A stretch of 64,000 nt of DNA from Polaribacter sp. (GTDB lineage Bacteria; Bacteroidota; Bacteroidia; Flavobacteriales; Flavobacteriaceae). Both the position numbers and the translations under genes were made by a program. Shown one piece after another: positions 9,617-17,840 of the stretch. Below the pieces are notes generated by a model, which saw only the letters and a program-made list of their open reading frames with translations, searched no databases and was not told the DNA's origin. The stretch is from contig NZ_JAHEHX010000019.1 of the NCBI RefSeq assembly GCF_024639685.1, forward strand, positions 248,001 through 312,000, given 5' to 3'. Position 1 is the stretch's first letter. Each line of letters opens with the position of its first letter.

Positions 9617-9868
9617 ATGTTTTGGAGTCGGAGTTTTTTTGGTTTTAAGTTAGGGACAAGGCAATATATAGAATTCAATGACAACGATAATATTGAAACG
9701 GAACAACTACAATTCGATAATTTTAATATGAATATATTTAATTATGGATTAAATAGTTACGTCGGATTTAAGTCTACAAGTTTTTATTGGAAATATGATT
9801 TAAACCCACTTTTTAAAAATACAGAAACTAGAAATATTTCAATGGGAATCCGATTTGATTTTAATTAA
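9617..9868 (+). pseudogene. C-terminal fragment of an outer-membrane beta-barrel protein
   Basis: An 83-residue frame with alternating hydrophobic beta-strand patterns (FGFKLGTRQYIEF, SYVGFKSTSFYWKY) ending in ISMGIRFDFN. An aromatic final strand of this kind is typical of outer-membrane barrels. There is no signal peptide and no barrel start upstream; the 150 bp before it do not encode the missing part in any frame I can read. I take it as the last three or four strands of a deleted gene. A real small protein cannot be excluded. It lies just upstream of the rpsF promoter. Confidence 0.55.
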
Positions 9869-9898
9869 TTAAGTATGCACTAAATAGAAAAAAAACGC

Positions 9899-9906
9899 TA
9901 TATTTG
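9899..9906 (+). promoter_or_regulatory. -7 promoter element of the rpsF-rpsR-rplI operon
   Basis: TATATTTG is a perfect TAnnTTTG match, 32 bp before the rpsF ATG. No clear TTG lies at the expected -33 position. Confidence 0.5.
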
Positions 9907-9938
9907 CACCCTTAAAATAAAACAATAAATTTTTAATT

Positions 9939-10280
9939 ATGAATCATTACGAAACTGTTTTCATTTTGAATCCCGTTTTATCTGATACTCAGATAAAGGA
10001 AACAGTACAAAAGTTTAATGACTATTTGGTTTCTAAAGGTGCCGAAATGATTTCTAAAGAAGATTGGGGCTTAAAAAAATTAGCTTATCCAATCCAAAAA
10101 AAGAAAAGTGGTTTTTATCACTTATTCGAATTTAAGATTGCAGGTGAAGAAATTACTGCTTTTGAATTAGAGTTTAGAAGAGATGATAGCATTATGCGCT
10201 ATTTAACTGTTAGACTAGACAAGCATGCTGCTGCCTGGGCAGAGAAAAGAAGAGAACGTGTTAAATCTACAAAAAAATAA
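9939..10280 (+). CDS. rpsF: 30S ribosomal protein S6
   Basis: A 113-residue S6 protein. It begins MNHYETVFILNPVLS, has the central KKLAYPIQKKKSGFYHLFEF strand pair, and ends in a basic tail. S6 binds the central domain of 16S rRNA as a heterodimer with S18, whose gene follows after 3 bp. Length is normal for Bacteroidota. It heads the operon behind a TATATTTG promoter element. Confidence 0.97.
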   Translation: MNHYETVFILNPVLSDTQIKETVQKFNDYLVSKGAEMISKEDWGLKKLAYPIQKKKSGFYHLFEFKIAGEEITAFELEFRRDDSIMRYLTVRLDKHAAAWAEKRRERVKSTKK

Positions 10281-10283
10281 GGT

Positions 10284-10580
10284 ATGGCATCAATAGAACA
10301 ACAAGCAAAAGGAGGTAAGTCTGCAGATGTAAGATATTTAACTCCATTAGATATTGAAACTAAGAAAGAAGCAAAATACTGTAGATTTAAGAAAAAAGAT
10401 ATCAAGTATATCGATTATAAAGACGCAGACTTCTTAATGTATTTAGTAAACGAACAAGGTAAAATTTTGCCAAGACGTTTAACAGGAACTTCATTAAAAT
10501 ATCAACGTAAAGTTGCGCAAGCAATTAAAAGAGCGCGTCATTTAGCGTTAATGCCTTACGTTGGAGATATGTTAAAATAA
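10284..10580 (+). CDS. rpsR: 30S ribosomal protein S18
   Basis: A 98-residue S18 protein. It has a flexible N-terminus, the conserved [15 protein letters not shown] block and the C-terminal [20 protein letters not shown] followed by [12 protein letters not shown]. It pairs with S6 on the 16S central domain. It is the middle gene of the operon, with 3 bp to rpsF and 15 bp to rplI. Confidence 0.97.
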   Translation: MASIEQQAKGGKSADVRYLTPLDIETKKEAKYCRFKKKDIKYIDYKDADFLMYLVNEQGKILPRRLTGTSLKYQRKVAQAIKRARHLALMPYVGDMLK

Positions 10581-10595
10581 TAAAGAGGTAGAGAC

Positions 10596-11042
10596 ATGGA
10601 ATTGATATTAAAACAAGACGTAGAAAATTTAGGATTTAAAGATGACATCGTAGACGTTAAGAACGGTTATGGTAGAAATTTTTTAATCCCTACAGGACAA
10701 GCAGTTTTAGCTACTTCATCTGCAAAGAAAGTTTTAGCAGAGAATTTAAAACAACGTGCTTATAAAGAAGCTAAATTAATTGAAGATGCAAATAAAGTTG
10801 CTGAAACAGTTAAAGGATATGAAATTAAAATTGCATCTAAAACCGGTTCAGGAGACAAGTTATTTGGTTCTGTAAACAACATAGATTTAGCTGCAGCTTT
10901 AGATAAAGCAGGTACAGAAATCGACAAGAAATTTATTAAAGTTGTTGGAGGTTCTGTAAAAAGATTAGGTGTTTATGAAGCATCTGTAAGATTACACAGA
11001 GAAGTAGTTGCTGACATTAACTTTGAAGTTATTGCTGAGTAA
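10596..11042 (+). CDS. rplI: 50S ribosomal protein L9
   Basis: A 148-residue L9 protein with the N-terminal signature MELILKQDVENLG and KNGYGRNFLIPTGQA, a connecting helix rich in Lys/Glu/Ala, and the C-terminal rRNA-binding domain (KLFGSVNNIDLAAAL). It binds 23S rRNA near the L1 stalk. It is the last gene of the S6-S18-L9 operon and is followed by a strong hairpin terminator. Confidence 0.97.
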   Translation: MELILKQDVENLGFKDDIVDVKNGYGRNFLIPTGQAVLATSSAKKVLAENLKQRAYKEAKLIEDANKVAETVKGYEIKIASKTGSGDKLFGSVNNIDLAAALDKAGTEIDKKFIKVVGGSVKRLGVYEASVRLHREVVADINFEVIAE

Positions 11043-11070
11043 TTATTACTTAATAAGATCTTTTAAGAAG

Positions 11071-11098
11071 CGCTTACCAATTTGGTAAGCGTTTTTTT
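11071..11098 (+). terminator. rho-independent terminator after rplI
   Basis: CGCTTACC pairs with GGTAAGCG around a short AATTT loop, followed by a run of seven T. It begins 28 bp after the rplI stop. Confidence 0.85.
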
Positions 11099-11201
11099 GT
11101 TTACTACATAAATTGACATAGTATCTGTTTTTTAAAACAGAAAATATATAGATATTTGATCCGCTTAACATTAATGTTAACCGGTTTTTTAATTTTAGAA
11201 T

Positions 11202-11669
11202 ATGAAATATAGACAACTCACAAAAGAACAATTTGAAAGTTTGCATTCTGAATTTGCACAATTCTTAGCGACACAAAGTATTGATGTAGAAGAATGGAAT
11301 CAAATAAAAGAAAAAAATCTTACAAAAGCTGAAGAAGTAATGAATATTTTTTCAGATATCGTCTGGGAAGATGTTTTAACAAAAACTAAATATGTGTCAC
11401 ACTTTTCTAAAACATCAGCTAATCTATTTAAATGTGATAAAAATGAAATACATAGAATAGCTATAAAAGTAAATTGGGATATTAATCTACTAGAACAAAA
11501 GGGTTTTGAATGGCTTATGCAAAATCCGATGGATAATTCTGTAGAAATATTTAAAGGAACAAAACCCTATACAACATCTCAAAATATAGAAATTTTTGAT
11601 TTAATAGAAAAAGGAAGTAGTATAGATAACGGAGAAATTTTTGATTATATTTATAGCTTAACTAGTTAA
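11202..11669 (+). CDS. DUF6495 family conserved protein
   Basis: A 155-residue acidic soluble protein starting MKYRQLTKEQFESLHSEF. This beginning and the EFAQFLATQ helix are what I recall of the Bacteroidota family DUF6495. The rest is a mixed helical protein with no catalytic motif, signal peptide or membrane segment. The start is the first ATG, about 100 bp downstream of the rplI terminator, so it is transcribed separately. The function is unknown; the family name is from memory and rests mainly on the N-terminus. Confidence 0.65.
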   Translation: MKYRQLTKEQFESLHSEFAQFLATQSIDVEEWNQIKEKNLTKAEEVMNIFSDIVWEDVLTKTKYVSHFSKTSANLFKCDKNEIHRIAIKVNWDINLLEQKGFEWLMQNPMDNSVEIFKGTKPYTTSQNIEIFDLIEKGSSIDNGEIFDYIYSLTS

Positions 11670-11782
11670 ATTTACGAAACCATTTATCGATACTTTATAG
11701 TATTTAGACCTATAAAAAAGGTTTTTAATCATTAAATATTAATAGTGAGGTATAAGTTAAATAAATTGCATTGTTTAAGTGA

Positions 11783-12183
11783 AATATATTTCCGTCGGAA
11801 AAATCACTAAAAATACTACTTGTAGAAGATAATTTAATAAAGGTAATGAAAATGAAAAGAACCATTTCATTACTAGAGTTAAATTATAAAGTATACGATG
11901 CAAAAATGGAGAAGAAGCGCTTCATTTTTTTTAGAAGAATCTACATTGTACCAGATATTATATTATTAGACTTAGATATACCTAAGATTGGTGGTATTGA
12001 GTTTTTGAAAATTATAAAATCTAAAGAACATTTAAGACATATACCTACAATTATACCTACTACATCAAGTAATCAGAAAGATTTGGTAGAATGTTATAGG
12101 ATTGGAATGGCTGGTTATTGTTTTAAAGGTTACATTTGAAAATACTCTTACTGAAATTACAAAATATCTAAAAACAATTTAAC
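11783..12183 (+). pseudogene. decayed CheY-like response regulator (receiver domain)
   Basis: A single receiver domain can be rebuilt across frames. It opens with SLKILLVEDN (from about 11804), continues to ELNYKVYDAK, then needs a shift to read NGEEALHFF. After a compensating shift it gives VPDIILLDLDIPKIGGIEF with the phospho-acceptor Asp, then IPTIIPTTSSNQKDLV. A last shift near 12130 turns CFKGYI-stop into VTFENTLTEITKYLKTI-stop. There is no ATG at the expected start: a TGA at 11780 precedes a frame beginning with AAT. It stands immediately before a second damaged regulator. Homologues act as single-domain partners of hybrid kinases. Confidence 0.8.
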
Positions 12184-12186
12184 CCA

Positions 12187-12898
12187 ATCAATTGTATAGT
12201 TATAGAAGATGAGAAAATGGCACGCGTTATTAATAAAACGTTGTGCAAACAAATTAAAAATATAAATTTAGTTGAAGAATTCTCGGATGCTATTGGTGTA
12301 GTAAAATATCTAAATGAAAATAAAGTTGATTTAATATTTTTAGATATACATATGCCAAATTTTATAGGTTTAGACTTTATAAAAACCTTAAAAGATCCTC
12401 CAAAAGTTATTTTTACAACTACAGATTCTAAATTTGCTCTTGAATCATTTGAGTTTGATTTTATTGTTGATTATTTACTTAAACCAATAGAATTAGTACG
12501 TTTTGAAAAGGCAATAGATAAAGCCCAAAAAGCTTTAGAGGCTGGCTCCTAAGAAAAACGTGAAATCTAAAAGTTCTGAAGAAGTAAAAAATGATTTTTA
12601 TGTTAATATAGATCGAAGATTAATAAAAATTAATCTACCAAGTATATATTTAATTGAAGCTAAAGGAGATTACATAAATATAAAAACAGAAGAAAAAAAT
12701 TATATAGTTCAATCTACATTAAAAAAGATAGAGGAAAAATTACCTGATTCTCTTTTTCTAAAAGTACATAGATCTTATATTATAAATTAAAAACATATAA
12801 TCGATATTGAACATAATAGTGTTTTAATAAAAAAAGATGTAATTCCTGTAAGTAGGTCAAATAGACCTGAGTTAATGAAAAGATTAGACTTACTATAG
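12187..12898 (+). pseudogene. decayed LytTR-family response regulator
   Basis: The receiver part reads NCIVIEDEKMARV, then LIFLDIHMPNFIGLDF with the phospho-acceptor Asp, then YLLKPIELVRF. The expected ATG before NCIVIED is ATC (12187). The frame breaks at GCT GGC TCC TAA (12550-12552). A LytTR DNA-binding domain then runs in another frame (KNDFYVNIDRR, LIEAKGDYI, KVHRSYIIN). A TAA at 12788 interrupts it, and it resumes in the same frame as KHIIDIEHNSVLI to LMKRLDLL and TAG at 12898. Three lesions (start, frameshift, stop) show it is not functional as one protein. Confidence 0.85.
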
Positions 12899-13361
12899 TT
12901 CTAATTAGTTATTTAGGTGATTTTTAATTAATCCTATTATTTTTATACTGATTAGAGAATATACAACTTGTTTTATATTCATTACTAATTGTTTTTAAAA
13001 ATACATACTTAGATACATCTTATTGTATTGTCTTCTTAATAATCTGCTTTATCTAAAATTTTATTTATTAATATCTTTATTTTTTTAAATAATGTATCCA
13101 CATTTTAGTTAGTTTTGACTTTTAAAATTAGTTTACTCCGATAAAAAAAAACATTACAGACAATAGTAGTAATAAGTTATTTTCATATTTAATTGTGAAA
13201 TTTTAAAACATTTTTTGCATTATACTACACAACTTTTAAGAGTTTATTTTCTTATTTTCACCTTTCTATTATCTAATTAATATAAATAATTTTTAATAGA
13301 AATAAACCTCTAAATATTATCATTAAGTTTTTATTCTTCTTAGAAATAAGAATAAAATGAT
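12899..13361. other. AT-rich gene-free gap
   Basis: About 460 bp with no open frame, repeat or recognisable fragment. It follows the two ruined response regulators and may be decayed coding DNA that is no longer recognisable. Confidence 0.5.
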
Positions 13362-13373
13362 ATGTTTGTATTT

Positions 13374-14051
13374 ATGGAAAATGAAAAATTACTTTTATAC
13401 TTAGAAGACTTTCTAACTGCAAAAAGAAAAGCTACTTTTAGGAGTGTATTAGATGAAAGAACAAGACATTTTTCTGTGGTGTTAGAGGATATTTATCAAC
13501 CACATAATGCAAGTGCTGTTTTTCGTACTTGTGATGTTTTTGGAATTCAGGATTTACATATTATTGAAAATAGATACATCAATAGAGTATCTAAATATGT
13601 AACAAAAGGCGCACAAAAGTGGATTACAAGTAAACGTTACAAAACTGATGGCGATAATACATTAGCTTGTTTAAATCATCTAAAAGAGAATGGGTATCAA
13701 GTTATTGCAACTTCTCCTCATGCAGAGGCCAGTAACTTGAATGATTTTAATATTGATAAAAAGACCGCTTTTGTTTTTGGAGCTGAAGCTTCTGGAATTT
13801 CAGAAACGGTAAAGAATAATGCAGATGGATTTTTAAAAATACCAATGGTTGGTTTCACAGAAAGTTTAAATATTTCTGTTGCAGCCGCAATTATTTTACA
13901 AGAGGTAACTTCTAAATTGAAAAAAAGTAAAATAGATTGGCAATTAACTTCTTCAGAAAAAGAGAAAATATATTTGAACTGGATAAGGAAAACAATTAAA
14001 AATGTTGATCAAATTGAAGGTCGATTTTTTAAAAACTATCAGAATATTTAA
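13374..14051 (+). CDS. trmH: TrmH-family tRNA (guanosine-2'-O-)-methyltransferase
   Basis: A SpoU/TrmH knot methyltransferase of about 225 residues. The three SPOUT motifs are visible: PHNASAVFRTCDVFGI (motif 1, with the catalytic Arg), VFGAEASGIS (motif 2) and IPMVGFTESLNISVAAA (motif 3), which form the trefoil-knot SAM site. The C-terminal helical extension (WIRKTIKN) matches TrmH, which methylates G18 of tRNA. An alternative ATG four codons upstream (13362) is possible; I chose MENEKLL by similarity. It is a single gene, convergent with the DUF4258-like gene. Confidence 0.88.
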   Translation: MENEKLLLYLEDFLTAKRKATFRSVLDERTRHFSVVLEDIYQPHNASAVFRTCDVFGIQDLHIIENRYINRVSKYVTKGAQKWITSKRYKTDGDNTLACLNHLKENGYQVIATSPHAEASNLNDFNIDKKTAFVFGAEASGISETVKNNADGFLKIPMVGFTESLNISVAAAIILQEVTSKLKKSKIDWQLTSSEKEKIYLNWIRKTIKNVDQIEGRFFKNYQNI

Positions 14052-14058
14052 TTAAACT

Positions 14059-14427
14059 TTATTCTAAGAAAATGCTCTTTATTGTTGCTGTATAATCGCA
14101 TCGTATCACATACAAACTTACGTTTTTTAATTCTTTTTTGCCTGTAATATAATATTCTGCGCAAGGTTTTTTTCTTTGTTGACTTTTACCAAAGTCAACA
14201 TCACCAAAATTTAAAATTCTTTCAATCTTTAAACTGTCTATTTTTGAAGAATTCATTACCATTTTGGCTTCGTTAGAAAAGATCCTCTCACGAATTCTTA
14301 TTGTTTTTAAAGTTCTTGCATCCATTCCATAATCGAATGAGGTATTTTTCTTCTGCCAAAAAAAATATACACCAATAGAGCTAATACTTACACCCACTAA
14401 AAAATAACCAATTCGTTTAAGTAACAT
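14059..14427 (-). CDS. DUF4258-like small membrane-anchored protein
   Basis: A 122-residue protein with one N-terminal hydrophobic helix (residues 5-24), which is a membrane anchor or uncleaved signal. A basic alpha/beta domain follows, with FSNEAKMVMNSSKIDSLKI and GDVDFGKSQQRKKPCAEYYI. The pattern (a helix bearing the E/K-rich segment, then GDVDF and a Cys-bearing strand pair) resembles flavobacterial DUF4258 proteins. No catalytic residues can be assigned. It converges with trmH, 7 bp apart. Confidence 0.6.
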   Translation of the reverse strand: MLLKRIGYFLVGVSISSIGVYFFWQKKNTSFDYGMDARTLKTIRIRERIFSNEAKMVMNSSKIDSLKIERILNFGDVDFGKSQQRKKPCAEYYITGKKELKNVSLYVIRCDYTATIKSIFLE

Positions 14428-14475
14428 TCAAAAAATTTAAGAACAAATTTAAGGTTTTTTATATTTAGAATTGAA

Positions 14476-15672
14476 TTACAAAATTAATAAATTGATTTCT
14501 CTAAATGGTAAATCAAACCATTCAGCAACTGTTTTATTTGTTAAAATTCCATGATAAAAATACATCCCATTTCTAAGGCTCTTGTCAAATCTTGCTGCAT
14601 TTTCAAAACCTCCTTCTTCAGCAATATTTAATAAATAAGGTGTAAATATATTACTTAATGAAACAGATGCTGTTCTTGCATATCTTGCAGGTATATTAGG
14701 TACACAGTAATGTATTACACCATGTTTTACAAATGTAGGTTTGTTGTGAGAAGTTACAGAGGATGTTTCAAAACACCCACCTCTGTCTATACTAACATCT
14801 ACTAAAACTGATCCTTCTTTCATTTTTTCTACCATTGGCTCAGTGGCGCATATTGGTGTTCTATTTTTACCTCTAATAGCTCCAATAGCAACATCGCACC
14901 TCATAAGAGCCTTTAAAATTGCCTTAGGTTGTAGTGTTGATGTATAAATTGGAGAAGGCAAGCAATGCTGTAACCTTCTTAGTTTAGAGATTGAGTTATC
15001 AAAAACTTTTACTCTTGCTCCAAGTCCAATAGCTGTTCTTGCAGCATACTCACCAACCGTTCCAGCCCCAAAAATAACAACACTTGTTGGTGCTACTCCT
15101 CCAATATTGCCAAATAATAGACCATTTCCTTTGTTAAAGACGCTCATTAACTCGCTTGCTATTAAAACAGAAGCTGTTCCTGCAATTTCACTTAATGATT
15201 TTAATACAGGGTATGTATTATGTTCATCCTTAATAAAATCAAATGCAACAGCTGTTATCTTTTTCTTTGCCAAGCAATCGAAATAATCTTTTGTTTGTGT
15301 TTTTAATTGAAGTGAAGAAATTAAAACTGTTTTTGGGTTTATATAGGTAATCTCCTCTAAAGTTGGAGGAGCCACTTTAAGTACAATGTTACACTTAAAT
15401 GCTTCTTCTACATCATAAGCAATTTTTGCGCCTGCATCAGAATATTCTTTATCTGTGTAATTTGCAGATTCTCCGGCTCCAGTCTCTATAACTATGCGAT
15501 GCCCATTTGCTGTAAACGCAGTAACAGCGTCAGGAGTTAAACATACTCTTCTTTCACCTGAATGTGTTTCTTTTGGTAAACCTATAAAGAGCTCTCCCTT
15601 TTTCTTTTGAATTTCCAACATTTCTGTTTGTGGTAATAATTCTTCTTTACTGAAAGGAGAAAACTGACTCAT
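14476..15672 (-). CDS. ald: alanine dehydrogenase family protein
   Basis: A 398-residue member of the alanine dehydrogenase/transhydrogenase-N family. The substrate-side motif is GLPKETHSGERRVCLTPDAV (about 31-50), followed by KVAPP with the conserved Lys. The NAD-binding loop is FGAGTVGEYAA (near 201), and SIDRGGCFE carries the conserved Asp. The His of the LHLA motif, an acid/base residue in characterised enzymes, is replaced by Gln here (SSLQLKTQ, near 118). The reaction would be alanine to pyruvate plus ammonia with NAD, but the substitution leaves room for another substrate. It follows tsaE after 9 bp, probably in one transcript. Confidence 0.8.
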   Translation of the reverse strand: MSQFSPFSKEELLPQTEMLEIQKKKGELFIGLPKETHSGERRVCLTPDAVTAFTANGHRIVIETGAGESANYTDKEYSDAGAKIAYDVEEAFKCNIVLKVAPPTLEEITYINPKTVLISSLQLKTQTKDYFDCLAKKKITAVAFDFIKDEHNTYPVLKSLSEIAGTASVLIASELMSVFNKGNGLLFGNIGGVAPTSVVIFGAGTVGEYAARTAIGLGARVKVFDNSISKLRRLQHCLPSPIYTSTLQPKAILKALMRCDVAIGAIRGKNRTPICATEPMVEKMKEGSVLVDVSIDRGGCFETSSVTSHNKPTFVKHGVIHYCVPNIPARYARTASVSLSNIFTPYLLNIAEEGGFENAARFDKSLRNGMYFYHGILTNKTVAEWFDLPFREINLLIL

Positions 15673-15681
15673 ATTTATATT

Positions 15682-16086
15682 TTAGTTGATTTTAATATTT
15701 CGTGCCCCACTTTCTAATTGGGTAAGATGAATTTCTACAGCATCTAGAGGTAATAAATTTACAATATTTTCTGGCCACTCTATAAAACACCAACTATTAC
15801 TGTACAAATAATCTTCTATACCAATATCTAAAGCCTCTTCTTCATTGTTAATTCTATAAAAATCAAAATGGTATACCGTATTATTCTTTGAAGTATATTC
15901 ATTAACTAAAGAAAAAGTAGGAGAGGAAATAATATCATTACTACCTAATTCTTTGCATAATTGTTTTATTAGTGTTGTTTTTCCAACACCCATATCTCCA
16001 TAAAATAATAAAACATTGTTAGGAGCATTTTTAATTATATCTTTAGATAGTTGAGTAATATCTTCTAATGTGTAGTTCTTATCCAT
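15682..16086 (-). CDS. tsaE: tRNA t6A biosynthesis ATPase TsaE
   Basis: A 134-residue P-loop protein. Walker A is GDMGVGKTT (residues 30-38), SSPTFSLVNEY is the conserved switch region, YHFDFYRI is the Walker B-like strand and FIEWPE the late Glu motif. TsaE works with TsaB and TsaD to make threonylcarbamoyladenosine at A37 of ANN-reading tRNAs. Length is normal. It lies between porX and ald on the minus strand, 76 bp after porX and 9 bp before ald. Confidence 0.92.
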   Translation of the reverse strand: MDKNYTLEDITQLSKDIIKNAPNNVLLFYGDMGVGKTTLIKQLCKELGSNDIISSPTFSLVNEYTSKNNTVYHFDFYRINNEEEALDIGIEDYLYSNSWCFIEWPENIVNLLPLDAVEIHLTQLESGARNIKIN

Positions 16087-16162
16087 ATTACAAAAGTAAT
16101 GCGTTCTTTGAAATATTTAGAGTTTGAAAATTTAAAAATACTATCCTTAAATATAAATAGAA

Positions 16163-17710
16163 TTATTTAGGGCTATAAATTACACACGGAATAATCATTT
16201 CTTCTAATGAAATACCTCCATGCTGATAGGTGTTTTTATAGTATTTTACAAAATGATTAAAATTATTAGGGTATGCAAAAAAGAAATCTTCTTTTGCAAA
16301 GATAAATGGGCTGTTCATTGCTCCAGTTGGTAAAAAAATATCTTTAGGGTTGCGAACAGCGTAAACATCTTTCTCTTCATAAGTTAAACTTTTACCAGTT
16401 TTGTAACGTAAATTTGAGCTTATATTTTTATCTCCAATTACTTTAGAAGGATGTTTGCAATTTATAGTACCATGATCTGTAGTTAGTATTAATTTTTGCC
16501 CCAATTCTTTTGCCTTTTGTATGATTTCAAAAAGTGGAGAGTTTTTAAACCAACTTAAAGTAAGACTTCGATAAGCTTTATCATCTCCTGCTAACTCTTT
16601 TATAACCTCCATCTCTGTTTTAGAATGTGAAAGCATATCTACAAAATTATAAACAACAGTTGTTAAATCATTTTGCTTAGTACCATTAAAATTGTCTGCT
16701 AAATCTTTACCACTTTTTAAAGATGTTATTTTATAATATTCATGCTTAATCTTTAAATTTAATCTTTTTATTTGAGCAGATAAAAATTCGTTTTCATATA
16801 AATTCATTCCACCTTCATCTGTATCATTCTTCCAATAATTTGGATATTTTTTTTCCATTTCTAGTGGCATTAAACCAGAAAAAATAGCATTTCTTGCATA
16901 TTGAGTAGCGGTAGGTAAAATAGAAAAATAAGAATTTTCTGTTTCCTTCTTGTAGTAATTATTTATCAGCGGTTCTAATATTTGATATTGATCATATCTT
17001 AGATTATCAATTATAACCCACAAGACTCCTTGATCTTTGTTTAGTTTTGGTACAACATAATTTTTAAAAAGAGTATGAGAAAATGTAGGAGAATCATTAG
17101 AAGTTAAAAAATCTTCGTAATTTCTTTTAATAAATTTAAAAAACTGATTATTTGCTTCTTGTTTCTGACTTTCTAAAATGCCCAACATACCAGAGTCGCT
17201 TATGCCTTCTAATTCTAATTCCCAATGAATTAACTTCTTGTACAGTATTATCCAATCTTCATATGAGTTTACCAAAGATAAATCAATTGCAATTTTTCTA
17301 AATTCTTGTTGATAGTTAGCTGTTGTTTTCTCAGAAACTAATCTAGAATTATCTAAATTCTTTTTTAGACTTAAAAGAATCTGACTCGGGTTTACAGGCT
17401 TAATTAAGTAATCTGCGATTTTAGAACCGATTGCTTCCTCCATAATATATTCCTCTTCGCTCTTAGTAATCATAACCACTGGTAAGTTGGTCTTAATTTG
17501 CTTTATTTGCGCCAATGTTTCTAGGCCTGTTAAGCCAGGCATATTTTCATCTAGAAAAACAATGTCATAATTATTTTCTTTTACCAAGTCTATAGCATCT
17601 GCTCCATTGGTAGAAGTTGTAGTTGTGTAATTTTTACGCTCTAAAAATAGAATATGAGGCTTTAAAAGCGCTATTTCGTCATCTACCCACAATATTTGTA
17701 TGTTACTCAT
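16163..17710 (-). CDS. porX: PorX: response regulator with PglZ phosphodiesterase-like domain (T9SS regulator)
   Basis: A 515-residue protein with an N-terminal receiver (residues 1-120: acidic pair Asp10-Asp11, phospho-acceptor Asp54 in FLDENMPG, conserved Lys in LIKPVNP). A helical linker leads to a PglZ domain of the alkaline-phosphatase superfamily (about 210-510), with the nucleophile region SILPTATQYARN and metal-site motif TTDHGTINCKHP. This is the PorX layout. PorX with its kinase PorY and sigma factor SigP controls type IX secretion genes in Porphyromonas, and it is conserved across T9SS-bearing Bacteroidota. It is divergent from the HD/lpx block. Confidence 0.93.
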   Translation of the reverse strand: MSNIQILWVDDEIALLKPHILFLERKNYTTTTSTNGADAIDLVKENNYDIVFLDENMPGLTGLETLAQIKQIKTNLPVVMITKSEEEYIMEEAIGSKIADYLIKPVNPSQILLSLKKNLDNSRLVSEKTTANYQQEFRKIAIDLSLVNSYEDWIILYKKLIHWELELEGISDSGMLGILESQKQEANNQFFKFIKRNYEDFLTSNDSPTFSHTLFKNYVVPKLNKDQGVLWVIIDNLRYDQYQILEPLINNYYKKETENSYFSILPTATQYARNAIFSGLMPLEMEKKYPNYWKNDTDEGGMNLYENEFLSAQIKRLNLKIKHEYYKITSLKSGKDLADNFNGTKQNDLTTVVYNFVDMLSHSKTEMEVIKELAGDDKAYRSLTLSWFKNSPLFEIIQKAKELGQKLILTTDHGTINCKHPSKVIGDKNISSNLRYKTGKSLTYEEKDVYAVRNPKDIFLPTGAMNSPFIFAKEDFFFAYPNNFNHFVKYYKNTYQHGGISLEEMIIPCVIYSPK

Positions 17711-17840
17711 ATATTCTAAATTTCATTTACTAAAACGATAAAAATAATATTTTGTTGTAATTATGAGATGTTCTAAATGATAAAATATTGCTAAAAAAAA
17801 TAATGTTCGTACTTTGCTAGAGAATTGAAAAAATGATTTT

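Noticed and set aside
11783..12183. Programmed frameshifting in the receiver gene
   Set aside because: It would need three events and there is no start codon; decay is simpler.
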